Shown here piece after piece: positions 8,105 to 18,031 of a DNA stretch of 64,000 bases. The DNA comes from Enterobacter asburiae (GTDB lineage Bacteria > Pseudomonadota > Gammaproteobacteria > Enterobacterales > Enterobacteriaceae): positions 2,356,001 to 2,420,000 of the forward strand of contig JAAQVN010000001.1 of NCBI GenBank assembly GCA_011754535.1, given 5' to 3'. Numbering within the stretch: the first letter of the stretch is position 1; each line of letters starts with the position of its first letter. Position numbers and translations under genes: made by a program. The notes beneath the pieces are model-generated. The model saw only the letters and a program-made list of their open reading frames with translations, was not told the DNA's origin and made no database searches.

Positions 8105-9274
8105 ATGACTTTACGAACGCCAGTGCAAACGCGCTCCAAGCTGCCAGACGTGGGAACCACCATTTTTACCGTTATTGGCCAGCTTTCGGCCCAGCATAAT
8201 GCCATTAACCTTTCTCAGGGCGCGCCGAATTTTTCCTGCGACCCGAAGCTGATCGCCGGCGTCACCCGCGCGATGGAGGCTGGGCATAACCAGTATGCGG
8301 CAATGACCGGCCTGCAGCCGCTCAAGGAACGTATTGTTGATAAAATTGCCGCCCTCTACGGCACGCAGTATGACCCTGCCAGCGAGGTGCTGGTGACCGC
8401 CAGCGCCAGCGAAGGGCTCTATTCAGCGATAAGCGGGCTGGTGCACCCGGGCGATGAGGTGATCTACTTTGAGCCGTCGTTTGACAGCTATGCGCCCATT
8501 GTTCGCCTGCAGGGGGCAACGCCTGTCGCCATCAAGCTTACGGTCCCGGATTTTGCCGTCAACTGGGACGAGGTCCGTGCCGCCATCACCCCGCGCACGC
8601 GCATGATCATCATCAATACGCCGCACAACCCGAGCGGCCAGGTCTTCACGACCAATGACCTGCAGCAGCTGGCGGCGCTGACGCGCAATACCGACATCAT
8701 TATTTTGTCTGACGAAGTGTACGAACACGTCGTGTTCGATGGGGAACCGCACCACGGGATGGCCACGCACCCGCAGCTGGCGGAACGCAGCGTGATTATT
8801 TCTTCTTTCGGAAAAACCTATCACGTCACCGGCTGGCGCGTGGGTTATTGTGTGGCACCCGCAGAGCTGATGGACGAGATATGTAAAGTCCATCAATTTT
8901 TGATGTTCTCTGCCGATACGCCAATGCAGCACGCGTTTGCAGAACACATGACCGATCCGCAAACCTGGCTGTCGCTGTCGGCATTTTACCAGCGCAAGCG
9001 CGATCTGCTGCACGGCCTGCTGGCCGATTCGCCGTTTACCCTGCTGCCGAGCGCCGGATCGTTCTTTATGCTGGCGGACTACAGCCGGTTCAGCGACGAG
9101 CGGGACAGCGAGCTGGTGAAACGGCTGATCGTTGAGTACGGTGTTGCCACCATTCCGCTGTCGGCGTTTTATGCGGACGGCACGGATAATAAATTGATTC
9201 GTCTCTCTTTTGCGAAAGATGAGGCGACGTTACGGGCAGGTGCCCAGGCCCTGTGTCGGGTTAAACCACGCTAA
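8105..9274 (+). CDS. PLP-dependent aminotransferase, YbdL (methionine aminotransferase)-related
   Basis: Fold-type I class I/II aminotransferase, 389 residues. The PLP lysine is in SSFGKTYHVTGWRVGY. NTPHNPSG and ISDEVYEH-type (LSDEVYEHVVF) motifs are present. The sequence follows E. coli YbdL, which prefers methionine and other side-chain-bearing amino acids, but is clearly a distinct paralogue. It is followed after 10 bp by a polar amino-acid binding protein gene, suggesting uptake and transamination of the same amino acid. That coupling is inference. Confidence 0.88.
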   Translation: MTLRTPVQTRSKLPDVGTTIFTVIGQLSAQHNAINLSQGAPNFSCDPKLIAGVTRAMEAGHNQYAAMTGLQPLKERIVDKIAALYGTQYDPASEVLVTASASEGLYSAISGLVHPGDEVIYFEPSFDSYAPIVRLQGATPVAIKLTVPDFAVNWDEVRAAITPRTRMIIINTPHNPSGQVFTTNDLQQLAALTRNTDIIILSDEVYEHVVFDGEPHHGMATHPQLAERSVIISSFGKTYHVTGWRVGYCVAPAELMDEICKVHQFLMFSADTPMQHAFAEHMTDPQTWLSLSAFYQRKRDLLHGLLADSPFTLLPSAGSFFMLADYSRFSDERDSELVKRLIVEYGVATIPLSAFYADGTDNKLIRLSFAKDEATLRAGAQALCRVKPR

Positions 9275-9284
9275 GGAGTATGAG

Positions 9285-10058
9285 ATGAAATTACGCGCGT
9301 TAGTTGTCGGCATGGGATTGCTGTGTACCTTTTCGTCCTTCGCGGCCACCGAGCTGCGCTACGGTCTGGAAGCGGAGTACCCGCCGTTTGAGAGCCGCAA
9401 TGCCTCAGGCGAGCTGGAAGGGTTTGACGTTGAGCTGGGTAACGCCATCTGCAAAGTGGCAGCGATGAAGTGCAGTTGGGTGGAAACCTCGTTTGACGCG
9501 CTGATCCCGGGGCTGGTGGCGAAGAAGTTTGACGCCATCAACTCGGCGATGAATATCACCGAACAGCGCCGCAAGAGCATTGATTTCACCCAGCCGATCT
9601 ACCGTATTCCGTCGCAGCTGGTCGGCAAGGCCGGGACGGCGGTTGAGGCGACGCCTGAAGGGCTGAAGGGGAAAACCATCGGCGTGCTGCAGGGCTCCAT
9701 TCAGGAAACCTATGCCAAAGAGCACTGGGAAAAGCAGGGTGTCACCGTGGTGTCTTATAAAGATCAGAATATGGCCTGGGGCGATCTGCTGAATGGCCGT
9801 ATCGACGCCTCGCTGGTCATGTCCGCGGCCGGGCAGGCAGGTTTCCTCAGCAAGCCGCAGGGGAAAGGGTTTGGCTTCATCGGCAAACCGGTGTCTGACG
9901 ACACTATCCTCGGCAGTGGGATCGGTTTTGGGCTGCGTAAAGGGGACGAGGCCACCAAAAAGCAGCTTGATGCCGCGATTGATAAAGTACGTGCCGACGG
10001 CACGATCGCTAAACTCGCTGATAAGTACTTCCCGGGTATCGATGTCAGCGTAAAATAA
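9285..10058 (+). CDS. Periplasmic polar amino-acid-binding protein (ArgT/HisJ family), orphan
   Basis: ABC-importer substrate-binding protein of 257 residues. A signal peptide (MKLRALVVGMGLLCTFSSFA, cut before ATELRYG) is followed by the family 3 solute-binding fold: YPPFESRNASGELEGFDVE, MNITEQRRKSIDFTQPIY and IGVLQGSIQE. The ATG at 9285 follows GGAG. No permease or ATPase gene is adjacent, so it must use a transporter encoded elsewhere, as ArgT does with HisQMP. It probably forms an operon with the preceding aminotransferase. Confidence 0.88.
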   Translation: MKLRALVVGMGLLCTFSSFAATELRYGLEAEYPPFESRNASGELEGFDVELGNAICKVAAMKCSWVETSFDALIPGLVAKKFDAINSAMNITEQRRKSIDFTQPIYRIPSQLVGKAGTAVEATPEGLKGKTIGVLQGSIQETYAKEHWEKQGVTVVSYKDQNMAWGDLLNGRIDASLVMSAAGQAGFLSKPQGKGFGFIGKPVSDDTILGSGIGFGLRKGDEATKKQLDAAIDKVRADGTIAKLADKYFPGIDVSVK

Positions 10059-10069
10059 CCGCCTCATTT

Positions 10070-10102
10070 GCCCCGTCAGCTGATGTCCTGACGGGGCATT
10101 TT
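10070..10102 (+). terminator. Intrinsic terminator after the binding-protein gene
   Basis: GCCCCGTCAG at 10070-10079 pairs with CTGACGGGGC at 10088-10097 (10 bp, 8-nt loop), followed by ATTTTT. It ends the aminotransferase/binding-protein unit. Confidence 0.9.
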
Positions 10103-10300
10103 TATACACATTTTCCAGGCTTTCTTTACACCACTTTCGGGCCGTTCTGGTCGACAGAAAATATTTCTCACTTTGTTCAGATAATCACCGGCCAACAATT
10201 GGATTCTTAACCATTTTTGTTTAGGCTGTGCGTTCTTTCTTGCCGTCATTTCGCCGAGCGCGAAACACATTCACACGACCATAAGGACGTTTTTCCAGGC

Positions 10301-11956
10301 ATGAATCGCAGACGTTTTCTAAAAGGCTCGCTGGCAGTGGCAGCCCTGAGCGGTACCTCTGGCCTTGCTTCCCTGTTTTCCAAAGCGGCATACGCGGCCG
10401 ACTCTGACATTGCTGACGGCCAGAGCCGTCGTTTTGACTTCTCCGTACTGCAATCCATGGCGCATGACCTGGCGAAAACCCCGTGGGGGGGCGCGCCGCG
10501 TCCGCTGCCGGAGACGCTGGCGACCATGACGCCGCAGGCGTACAACGCCATCCGCTACGATGAAAAGCAGTCACTGTGGAACAACATTGAAGGCCGTCAG
10601 CTGGACGTGCAGTTCTTCCATATGGGAATGGGGTTCCGCCGCCGCGTGCGGATGTTCTCGCTGGACCAGTCGACCTCGATGGCGCGCGAGATCCACTTCC
10701 GTCCTGAGCTGTTCAGCTACGGCGAAACGGGTGTGGATACCAAACAGCTGGAAGGGCAAAGCGATCTCGGCTTTGCGGGCTTCCGCGCCTTTAAAGCACC
10801 AGAGCTGGCGCGTCGCGATATCGTCTCTTTCCTGGGCGCGAGCTATTTCCGCGCGGTGGATGACACCTACCAGTACGGCCTTTCCGCCCGCGGTCTGGCG
10901 GTAGATACCTTTACCGACACGCCGGAAGAGTTCCCGGACTTTACCTCTTTCTGGTTTGAAACCGTTAAGCCGGGCGACACTACCTTTACCGTCTACACGC
11001 TGCTGGACAGCCCGAGCATCACCGGTGCCTATAAATTCGTGATCCACTGCGAAAAAAGCCAGGTGATCATGGAGGTGGAAAACCATCTCTACGCGCGTAA
11101 GGACATCAAGCAGCTCGGCATCGCGCCAATGACCAGCATGTTCAGCTGCGGCAATAACGAACGCCGCATGTGCGACACCATTCACCCGCAAATCCACGAC
11201 TCTGACCGCCTTGCCATGTGGCGCGGCAACGGGGAGTGGATCTGCCGTCCGCTCAATAACCCGCAGAAGCTGCAGTTCAATGCCTACCTCGACAAAAACC
11301 CGAAAGGGTTCGGGCTGCTGCAGCTCGATCGCGATTTCTCGCACTATCAGGACGTGATGGGCTGGTATAACAAGCGCCCGAGCCTGTGGGTTGAACCGCG
11401 CAACGACTGGGGTAAAGGATCCATCGCGCTGATGGAGATCCCGACCACCGGTGAAACGCTGGATAATGTGGTCTGCTTCTGGCAGCCGGAAAAACCGGTG
11501 AAAGCGGGCGCCGAGCTGGACTTCAAATATCGTCTGTACTGGAGCGCACAGCCGCCGGTGCGCTCCCCGCTGGCGAACGTCTACGCGACCCGCACCGGCA
11601 TGGGCGGTTTCCCGGAAGGCTGGGCGCCGGGCGAAAATTACCCGAAAGTGTGGGCCCGTCGCTTTGCTATCGACTTCGTCGGCGGCGACCTGAAGGCCGC
11701 CGCACCGAAGGGCATCGAGCCGGTGATTACGCTCTCCAGTGGTGAAGCAAAGCAGGTTGAAATCCTTTACGTTGAACCGTTTGACGGCTATCGCATTCTG
11801 TTTGACTGGTACCCAACGTCGGATTCGACGGAGCCGGTGGATATGCGCCTGTTCCTGCGCTGCCAGGGCGATGCCATCAGCGAAACCTGGCTGTATCAGT
11901 ATTTCCCGCCAGCGCCGGATAAACGTCATTACGTTGATGACCGGGTAATGCGTTAA
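10301..11956 (+). CDS. opgD: Osmoregulated periplasmic glucan biosynthesis protein OpgD (MdoD)
   Basis: Periplasmic protein that shapes the glucose backbone of osmoregulated periplasmic glucans; an OpgG paralogue. The 551-residue sequence follows E. coli OpgD throughout, including [13 protein letters not shown] and [16 protein letters not shown]. The N-terminus [18 protein letters not shown] is a twin-arginine signal with probable cleavage after AYA. The start at 10301 gives the family length. In E. coli ydcH follows opgD; here only 45 bp separate it from rimL, so ydcH is absent. Confidence 0.96.
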   Translation: MNRRRFLKGSLAVAALSGTSGLASLFSKAAYAADSDIADGQSRRFDFSVLQSMAHDLAKTPWGGAPRPLPETLATMTPQAYNAIRYDEKQSLWNNIEGRQLDVQFFHMGMGFRRRVRMFSLDQSTSMAREIHFRPELFSYGETGVDTKQLEGQSDLGFAGFRAFKAPELARRDIVSFLGASYFRAVDDTYQYGLSARGLAVDTFTDTPEEFPDFTSFWFETVKPGDTTFTVYTLLDSPSITGAYKFVIHCEKSQVIMEVENHLYARKDIKQLGIAPMTSMFSCGNNERRMCDTIHPQIHDSDRLAMWRGNGEWICRPLNNPQKLQFNAYLDKNPKGFGLLQLDRDFSHYQDVMGWYNKRPSLWVEPRNDWGKGSIALMEIPTTGETLDNVVCFWQPEKPVKAGAELDFKYRLYWSAQPPVRSPLANVYATRTGMGGFPEGWAPGENYPKVWARRFAIDFVGGDLKAAAPKGIEPVITLSSGEAKQVEILYVEPFDGYRILFDWYPTSDSTEPVDMRLFLRCQGDAISETWLYQYFPPAPDKRHYVDDRVMR

Positions 11957-11965
11957 CGATCGATT

Positions 11966-11999
11966 CCCTCTCCCTCCGGGAGAGGGTTAGGGTGAGGGG
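11966..11999 (+). repeat. REP-like palindromic element (CCCTCTCCC type)
   Basis: CCCTCTCCC at 11966-11974 and GGGAGAGGG at 11978-11986 form a perfect 9-bp stem around TCC, then TTAGGGTGAGGGG. This is the sequence of a common enterobacterial intergenic palindrome. The closing GAGGGG lies directly before the rimL ATG at 12002 and is its only visible Shine-Dalgarno sequence. Confidence 0.8.
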
Positions 12000-12001
12000 C
12001 A

Positions 12002-12550
12002 ATGACCGCAACACAATCCGAAACTATTCCCGTATCTGACGCTCTCGAGCTTCGCGCCGTCGAAGAGCGCTATACCACCGAACTGCATAACCTCGTCGTC
12101 AAAAACAGAGCCTTTCTGCAAACCGCTTTTGACTGGGCGCAGCACGTGGGCAGCGAGGACGATACCCGACGCAACGTGCAGAGTAACCAGATGCTGCACC
12201 AGCGCGGCTACGCCAAAATGTTTTTGATCTTCAGGGAGGATGCGCTGGTCGGCGTACTGTCGTTCAATGCGATTGAGCCAGCCAACAAAGCCGGGTACAT
12301 CGGCTACTGGCTGGATGAAGCACATCAGGGGCAGGGGATCCTCTCGCAGTCGCTGCAGGCGTTTATGCGCTACTACGCTGAGCGCGGTGAGATCCGCCGT
12401 TTTGTGATCAAGTGTCGGGTGGCGAATCAGCAGAGCAACAGCGTGGCCCTGCGCAACGGTTTTACGCAGGAAGGGTGCCTGCGGGAAGCGGAATACCTGA
12501 ATGGCGCCTATGACGATGTGAACGTCTACGGCAAAATTTATACCCTATAG
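12002..12550 (+). CDS. rimL: Ribosomal-protein-serine N-acetyltransferase RimL
   Basis: GNAT enzyme that acetylates the N-terminal serine of ribosomal protein L12, giving L7, and can detoxify some aminoacyl nucleotides. The 182-residue protein matches E. coli RimL in [25 protein letters not shown] (acetyl-CoA loop Q-G-Q-G) and NSVALRNGF. The start is the only ATG compatible with the family. Translation probably uses GAGGGG from the upstream repeat. It overlaps convergent ydcK by 6 bp. Confidence 0.93.
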   Translation: MTATQSETIPVSDALELRAVEERYTTELHNLVVKNRAFLQTAFDWAQHVGSEDDTRRNVQSNQMLHQRGYAKMFLIFREDALVGVLSFNAIEPANKAGYIGYWLDEAHQGQGILSQSLQAFMRYYAERGEIRRFVIKCRVANQQSNSVALRNGFTQEGCLREAEYLNGAYDDVNVYGKIYTL

Positions 12551-13525
12551 CGCCCCCAGCAGCGGCGTACGGGTGATGCGCTGGTCGCCGTTGATCACCT
12601 TTTCACCGCGCAGGTGAATGCTCTCACCAGCAAAGGCTTCAATCACCGCATCGTCGGTGATTTCAACCCGATGCTCTATCAGCACGTCGCCGCTGATCCG
12701 CGCGCGTCCCTGAATCACCACTTTATCATCCAGCATGATTGGCCCGCCGCGCAGCCAGGCCTGCCCGCCGATCAGGACGTGGTGCTTGATGACGCAGTTT
12801 CCTTCCACCACGGCGTTCTCTGCAATCTGCGAGCTGTAGCGCACCGTCGGGATGGCATCGTCATCAAAGCCGGCAATCACGCGGGCGTTGCCGTACACTT
12901 TGGCGCAGTCGCACACCCAGACGTTGTTGAGTTCGTTACCTTCGAGGATCGCGCAGTCGAACACTTCGGCGCGGTGCTCAACAAACGCGTTATTCACCAT
13001 CGCCTCGCCGTAAATTTGTGCCTGATGCACAATGCGCGACCGGCTTACCGTCGCCCTGTCGTATATTTGCAGGATCTGGTCGTGGTCCGGCGTGAGGCCT
13101 TTGGCACCTATGATGACGCTGTTGTGCAGGACGCGCGCGTCGCCGAAGAGATGGCATTCGCCACGCACGCAGGAGTGCTGAACGGTGACGTTGTCACTTA
13201 TTCGCGCCCCGTGGCTGACCTCTGCTGCGTCCAGCCAGCAGTTACCGCCGATATGCGCGTCGTGGCTGACGGTACACGGCAGGGTCAGGCGCGCGTTGCC
13301 GGACACGGTTGCACCGGCAAACACCACGCTGTTTTCATCGTAGATCCAGCAGTCTCCCTCCTGGGACAGGGCACGCTCATCGTCAACCCAACCGCCTTTC
13401 GTGCCGGCCGTCACGTCGCTAAAATCTACCGTGGCGATAACCTGCCGCAGCGTCGTTGAGTGGGGTGTTTCGCCGTTTTTCCATTGCCAGAGGCGGGTCT
13501 CGTCGCTAAGGCGATATTTGTTCAT
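12545..13525 (-). CDS. ydcK: YdcK, left-handed beta-helix hexapeptide-repeat protein
   Basis: 326-residue protein, the E. coli YdcK length. Many imperfect hexapeptide turns run through the sequence ([41 protein letters not shown]), as in acetyltransferases and carbonic anhydrases of the left-handed beta-helix fold. The enzymatic activity is unknown. The ATG at 13525 gives [15 protein letters not shown]; the longer upstream frame is not conserved. Confidence 0.9.
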   Translation of the reverse strand: MNKYRLSDETRLWQWKNGETPHSTTLRQVIATVDFSDVTAGTKGGWVDDERALSQEGDCWIYDENSVVFAGATVSGNARLTLPCTVSHDAHIGGNCWLDAAEVSHGARISDNVTVQHSCVRGECHLFGDARVLHNSVIIGAKGLTPDHDQILQIYDRATVSRSRIVHQAQIYGEAMVNNAFVEHRAEVFDCAILEGNELNNVWVCDCAKVYGNARVIAGFDDDAIPTVRYSSQIAENAVVEGNCVIKHHVLIGGQAWLRGGPIMLDDKVVIQGRARISGDVLIEHRVEITDDAVIEAFAGESIHLRGEKVINGDQRITRTPLLGAL

Positions 13526-13659
13526 CTTCAAGTCTCTGATAAGCATCTTCACTAAACGTAGCAAATTTTTCGATTTTCGAACGGCTGGCAACCAGACGGT
13601 AAACGCCTTAAAATGGCATGTAAAATGCACTTTCAATTTATGAGAACGCAGGAAAAACA

Positions 13660-14253
13660 ATGACCGTCGATGAGAATTACTTCACAGAGAAATATGGACT
13701 CACCCGCACGCATTCAGAAGTGCTGTACAGCGCGGGGATTGTAAAGCCCGGTAAGACGCTGGATCTGGGCTGCGGTAATGGCCGCAACAGCCTTTACCTG
13801 GCGGCCAACGGCCACGAGGTGACCGCCTGGGATAAAAACCCGATGAGCGTTGATAACATCGAGCGCATCAAGGCGGCAGAAGGGATTGAGAATCTTCATA
13901 CCGCCGTCAAAGATCTTAACAGCCTGAGCTTTGACGGCGAGTACGACTTTATTCTTTCCACCGTGGTGCTGATGTTCCTGGAGGCGAAAACCATCCCGGG
14001 CCTTATCGCCAACATGCAGCGTTGCACCAAACCTGGCGGCTACAACCTGATCGTTGCCGCGATGGACACGGCAGATTATCCGTGCACCGTCGGCTTCCCG
14101 TTTGCGTTCAAAAGCGGTGAACTGAGCAACTACTATGAAGGCTGGGAGCTGCTCAAATACAACGAAGAGGTTGGCGAGCTGCACCGCACCGATGAAAACG
14201 GCAACCGCATCAAGCTGCGGTTTGCCACCATGCTGGCGCGCAAGCACGCCTAA
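13660..14253 (+). CDS. tehB: Tellurite methyltransferase TehB
   Basis: SAM-dependent class I methyltransferase that volatilises and detoxifies tellurite and also methylates selenium compounds. The 197-residue sequence closely follows E. coli TehB, with the SAM motif [18 protein letters not shown] and [17 protein letters not shown]. coli carries tehA, a membrane transporter, directly upstream. Here only a 134-bp non-coding gap separates it from ydcK, so tehB stands alone. It overlaps the convergent peptidase gene by 4 bp. Confidence 0.95.
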   Translation: MTVDENYFTEKYGLTRTHSEVLYSAGIVKPGKTLDLGCGNGRNSLYLAANGHEVTAWDKNPMSVDNIERIKAAEGIENLHTAVKDLNSLSFDGEYDFILSTVVLMFLEAKTIPGLIANMQRCTKPGGYNLIVAAMDTADYPCTVGFPFAFKSGELSNYYEGWELLKYNEEVGELHRTDENGNRIKLRFATMLARKHA

Positions 14254-15479
14254 CGGGCGGCCAGCAGGCAGATCTGCAGGGCAGTGTTATAAGACGCCTC
14301 GAACGACGACAGCGGCAGAAATTCAAACTTCGAGTGGAAGTTATGCGCGCCGGTGAAGAAGTTCGGGGTGAGTAACCCTTTTGCCGAGAGTGCCGCGCCG
14401 TCGGTGCCGCCGCGCATAGGGATCGGTTTTGGGGTGATGCCGAGCGATTCCATCGCCTCAAACATCAGGTTGATGGCGCGCCGGTCTTCGCCAATCGCAT
14501 TGCTGATGTTGCTGTAGGTATCTTCAATGCTAAAGTCGACCTTCGCCGTCGGGTGCTGGGCGGCAATCAGCGCGGCGACGTCCGCGATCTGCTGCTTGCG
14601 GGCGGCAAAGCCGGCTTTATCAAAATCACGAATGTTGGCCTTTAGCACGGCGTCGTTCTGTCCGGCCTGAATGCCGTTAAACCAGATGTAGCCCTCGCGA
14701 CCCTCGGTGCACTCTGGCGTTTGCTGGCGGTCGAAATGGCTGATGAAATCGGTCGCCATCAACAACGGGTTCACCAGTACTCCTTTGGCGGACATCGGAT
14801 GCGCCGTCACGCCGGTGAAGCGGATCTCAGCGGCTGCCGCATTAAAGTTCTCGTAGACAATTTCCCCCAGCTCGCAGCAGTCGATGGTCCAGGCAAAGTC
14901 GACGTCGAAGCGCTTAAGATCCAGCGCCTTTGCACCGTTCAGGCCGATCTCTTCATCAGGCACAAATGCCACGACGATGTCCCCATGCTGATGCTCTGCC
15001 GTCAAGTTTTCCAGCACCGTCATAACGACCGTGACCGCCGATTTATTATCTGCGCCCAATACGCTGGTACCGTCGCTGAAAATAATCTCTTCATTTGGGT
15101 AAGCCAGAATTTCAGGATGCTCTTTCACCCGCAGCCAGATCTCTTTTTCTTTATTCAGACAGAGATCTTCACCGGTAAAGGTTAATATTTGCGGATGAAT
15201 ATCCGGTGATAATCCTACGTCCACGGTATCAATATGGGTAATAAAGCCAATGCGCGGCACGCCGGGCACGTTGCCTTTTTTTACCGCCGTCACGGTAGCG
15301 AACTCGTCAATCACGATGTCGTCTAAACCCAGCTGCGCCAGCTCCTGCGCCAGTTCTCGCGCCATGTCGTGCTGGCCCGGGGTTGAGGGCAGAGTTTTTA
15401 CTTTCGGATCGCTCTGGCTGGTAATCGCAAGATAGCGGAAAAAACGGTGCGTTAATTGTCTGGAAAGCGGCGAGCCCAT
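14250..15479 (-). CDS. Peptidase T paralogue (M20B tripeptidase)
   Basis: Dinuclear zinc aminopeptidase of the PepT family, 409 residues, cytoplasmic. Metal-site motifs are FITHIDTVD (His, Asp), VLGADNKSA (bridging Asp), PDEEIGLNG (Glu-Glu), [10 protein letters not shown] (Asp) and [10 protein letters not shown] (His). It is diverged from classical PepT (MDKLLERFLNYVSLD start), so it is a second peptidase T, not PepT itself. It is divergent from a peptide-binding protein gene, suggesting uptake and cleavage of the same peptides. Confidence 0.9.
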   Translation of the reverse strand: MGSPLSRQLTHRFFRYLAITSQSDPKVKTLPSTPGQHDMARELAQELAQLGLDDIVIDEFATVTAVKKGNVPGVPRIGFITHIDTVDVGLSPDIHPQILTFTGEDLCLNKEKEIWLRVKEHPEILAYPNEEIIFSDGTSVLGADNKSAVTVVMTVLENLTAEHQHGDIVVAFVPDEEIGLNGAKALDLKRFDVDFAWTIDCCELGEIVYENFNAAAAEIRFTGVTAHPMSAKGVLVNPLLMATDFISHFDRQQTPECTEGREGYIWFNGIQAGQNDAVLKANIRDFDKAGFAARKQQIADVAALIAAQHPTAKVDFSIEDTYSNISNAIGEDRRAINLMFEAMESLGITPKPIPMRGGTDGAALSAKGLLTPNFFTGAHNFHSKFEFLPLSSFEASYNTALQICLLAAR

Positions 15480-15510
15480 AGTGTTTTCTTCCTTATTTAT
15501 TTTTCAGGTG

Positions 15511-15549
15511 TTTGCCACTTCACTTTAATGTTATTTATGAAATGGCAAA
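15511..15549. promoter_or_regulatory. Inverted repeat between the peptidase and peptide-binding protein genes
   Basis: TTTGCCACTTCA at 15511-15522 and TGAAATGGCAAA at 15538-15549 are inverted copies with one mismatch, 15 bases apart, midway between two divergent starts. A shared operator or large hairpin is likely; the binding protein is unknown. Confidence 0.5.
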
Positions 15550-15587
15550 AGAATTAATTAGCCGTCGAATTAAAAAGACAGGAATAA

Positions 15588-17186
15588 ATGATGACAAGCA
15601 AACGCACAATGTTAACGCTGGCACTCGCTGCGCTCACGGTCAGTTCTACCGTAGCCGCGAAAACGCTGGTGTATTGCTCCGAAGGGTCACCGGAAAACTT
15701 TAATCCTCAGTTATACACCTCGGGCACCAGCGTGGACGCCAGCGCCGTGCCGGTCTATAACCGGCTGGTCGATTTCAAACCCGGCACCACGGAGTTGGTG
15801 CCGAGCCTGGCTGAGCGCTGGGAGGTGAGCGACGACGGCAAGGTTTACACCTTCCATCTGCGTCAGGGCGTGAAGTTCCAGAGCAATAAATTCTTCACGC
15901 CGACCCGTGACTTTAACGCCGATGACGTGATCTTCTCGTTTATGCGCCAGAAGGACGTGAATCATCCGTATCACAATGTCTCTAACGGCAGCTATTCCAA
16001 CTTCGAAAGCCTGGAGTTTGGTAGTCTGATTACCGCCATTGATAAAGTTGATGACCATACCGTTCGCTTTACCCTGGCACACCCGGAAGCGCCGTTTGTC
16101 GCCGACCTGGCATGGTATTTTGCCTCGATCCTCTCCGCGGAATATGCCGATGCGATGCTGAAAGCGGGCACGCCGGAGAAGGTGGATATGCAGCCGATCG
16201 GCTCCGGGCCGTTTAAGCTGGCGCAGTATCAGAAGGATTCCCGCATTCTGTTCACGGCATTTGCCGACTACTGGCAGGGAAAATCGAAGCTGGACAGGCT
16301 GGTCTTCACCATCACCCCGGATCCCTCCGTGCGTTTTGCCAAAATTGAGAAAAACGAATGTCAGGTGATGCCGTTCCCGAACCCGGCGGACCTGCCGCGC
16401 ATGAAGGCGAAAAAAGAAATCAACCTGATGAGCAAGGCCGGGCTGAACACCGGTTTCCTGGCGTTTAATACCCAAAAGCCACCGCTGGATAACGTGAAGG
16501 TTCGCCAGGCGCTGGCGATGGCGATCAATAAACCGGCCATCATTGACGCGGTATTCCACGGCACCGGAACCGCCGCGAAAAACCTGCTGCCGCCGGGCGT
16601 CTGGAGCGCTGACAGCGAACTGAAGGATTACGATTACGATCCTGAAAAAGCGAAAGCGTTGCTGAAAGAGGCCGGCCTGGCCAGCGGCATGAGTATCGAC
16701 CTGTGGGCGATGCCCGTCCAGCGGCCCTATAACCCGAACGCCAGACGGATGGCGGAGATGATTCAGGCCGACTGGGCGAAGGTGGGGGTGCAGACCAAAA
16801 TTGTCACCTACGAATGGGGTGAATATCTCAAGCGCGTGAAGGGCGGTGAACATCAGGCCGCGCTGATGGGCTGGACGACCGCAACGGGCGACCCGGATAA
16901 CTTCTTTGGCCCGCTCTTTACCTGCACCTCGGCAAACGGCGGTTCGAATTCGGCGAAGTGGTGCTATAAGCCGTTTGATAAGATCATCGCTGAGGCAAAA
17001 TCGATAACCGATCGCGATAAACGCGTGGCGCTGTACAAAGAGGCGCAGCAAATCATGCATGACCAGATGCCGGCGGTCATGATTGCGCATTCAACGATCT
17101 TCGAACCGGTGCGCAAAGAGGTGACAGGCTACGAAATCGATCCGTTTGGCAAGCATTTATTCTGGCAGGTGGATATTAATCAGTAA
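15588..17186 (+). CDS. Peptide ABC transporter substrate-binding protein (DppA-like)
   Basis: Periplasmic family 5 solute-binding protein of 532 residues. A signal peptide (MMTSKRTMLTLALAALTVSSTVAA) is followed by KTLVYCSEGSPENFNPQLYTSG. DppA-family motifs include VPSLAERWEVSDDGKVYTFH, IGSGPFKL and MGWTTATGDPDNFF. It is a DppA paralogue rather than DppA, because no dppBCDF follows. AGGA lies before tandem ATGs at 15588 and 15591. Divergent from the peptidase T paralogue. Confidence 0.9.
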   Translation: MMTSKRTMLTLALAALTVSSTVAAKTLVYCSEGSPENFNPQLYTSGTSVDASAVPVYNRLVDFKPGTTELVPSLAERWEVSDDGKVYTFHLRQGVKFQSNKFFTPTRDFNADDVIFSFMRQKDVNHPYHNVSNGSYSNFESLEFGSLITAIDKVDDHTVRFTLAHPEAPFVADLAWYFASILSAEYADAMLKAGTPEKVDMQPIGSGPFKLAQYQKDSRILFTAFADYWQGKSKLDRLVFTITPDPSVRFAKIEKNECQVMPFPNPADLPRMKAKKEINLMSKAGLNTGFLAFNTQKPPLDNVKVRQALAMAINKPAIIDAVFHGTGTAAKNLLPPGVWSADSELKDYDYDPEKAKALLKEAGLASGMSIDLWAMPVQRPYNPNARRMAEMIQADWAKVGVQTKIVTYEWGEYLKRVKGGEHQAALMGWTTATGDPDNFFGPLFTCTSANGGSNSAKWCYKPFDKIIAEAKSITDRDKRVALYKEAQQIMHDQMPAVMIAHSTIFEPVRKEVTGYEIDPFGKHLFWQVDINQ

Positions 17187-17194
17187 TTTTTCAC

Positions 17195-17221
17195 TGCCCG
17201 GTACGCTGCCGGGCACTCTTT
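17195..17221 (+). terminator. Intrinsic terminator after the peptide-binding protein
   Basis: TGCCCGG (17195-17201) pairs with CCGGGCA (17209-17215), then CTCTTTT. Confidence 0.8.
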
Positions 17222-17321
17222 TCGCAATTTGTGCTGTCCGCATCATTTTTTGTCACAACAAACCCACCAGACTTTTGCTATAACTTCAAATGCATACTTG
17301 CAGATAACATGGAAAACTATC

Positions 17322-17996
17322 ATGCGTCCTCAAACTTTTATTAAAGTTGCAGTGCTTACGGGTCTGTTGGCACTGGCGGGCTGTTCTTCAAAAGTCGCCG
17401 CGCCAGAACAATATTCAGGCTTTTTAAAAGATTACTCCGGCCTGCAGCAGACGACCTCTGCGACGGGTAAACCCACGCTGCGTTGGGTCGATCCTTCCTA
17501 CAACGAAGCCAATTACGACAGTATTATCTGGACGCCGATTACCTATTATCCTGCGCCTAAGCCAACCACGCAGATTGGTAAAAGAACGCTTGATGAGCTG
17601 TTGAATTACACCAATAACAAAATGAAAACGGCGATTGGTACCCGTAAGCCGATTGTGAGCACGCCGGGTAAACACAGCCTGATTTTCCGCGGTGCAATCA
17701 CCGGGGTGAGTTCGCAGAAAGAGGGTCTGCAGTTCTATGAAGTGGTGCCGGTCGCGCTGGTGGTTGCGGGGACGCAGATGGCAACCGGCCATCGCACCAT
17801 GGATACGCATCTCTTCTTTGAAGGTGAGCTGATCGATGCGGCCACCAACAAACCGGTGATGAAGGTGGTTCGTAAAGGCGAAGGTAAAGAGCTGACCAAC
17901 GAAAGTACGCCAATGACGTTTGCCACGCTGAAGCAGGTTGTTGATGACATGGCGACGGATGCCACCATGTTCGACGTGCATAAAACGGCGAAATAA
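17322..17996 (+). CDS. ydcL: YdcL, DUF3313 lipoprotein
   Basis: Outer-membrane-type lipoprotein of 224 residues similar to E. coli YdcL. The lipobox LALAGC ends at residue 19, followed by SSKV. The family body is clear: YSGFLKDYSGL, TLRWVDPSYN, GLQFYEVVPVALVVAGTQMATGHRTMD. No Asp follows the lipidated Cys, so Lol export to the outer membrane is predicted. Function unknown. The ATG at 17322 was chosen because the 31-codon upstream extension lacks a signal sequence. Confidence 0.92.
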   Translation: MRPQTFIKVAVLTGLLALAGCSSKVAAPEQYSGFLKDYSGLQQTTSATGKPTLRWVDPSYNEANYDSIIWTPITYYPAPKPTTQIGKRTLDELLNYTNNKMKTAIGTRKPIVSTPGKHSLIFRGAITGVSSQKEGLQFYEVVPVALVVAGTQMATGHRTMDTHLFFEGELIDAATNKPVMKVVRKGEGKELTNESTPMTFATLKQVVDDMATDATMFDVHKTAK

Positions 17997-18003
17997 CAGT
18001 AAG

Positions 18004-18031
18004 CGGCCTGCAGTTTGCAGGCCGTTTTTTT
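18004..18031 (+). terminator. Intrinsic terminator after ydcL
   Basis: CGGCCTGCA (18004-18012) and TGCAGGCCG (18016-18024) form a 9-bp stem with a 3-nt loop, followed by seven Ts. Confidence 0.92.

Noticed and set aside
10571..11929. 452-codon minus-strand frame inside opgD
   Set aside because: Antisense to a clear OpgD sequence; composition rich in His and Arg as expected for a shadow frame.
12614..13459. Plus-strand frame antisense to ydcK
   Set aside because: The hexapeptide-repeat pattern is on the minus strand and matches YdcK; the plus-strand product has no features.
15711..17090. 459-codon minus-strand frame inside the peptide-binding protein gene
   Set aside because: Antisense shadow of a clear DppA-like protein.
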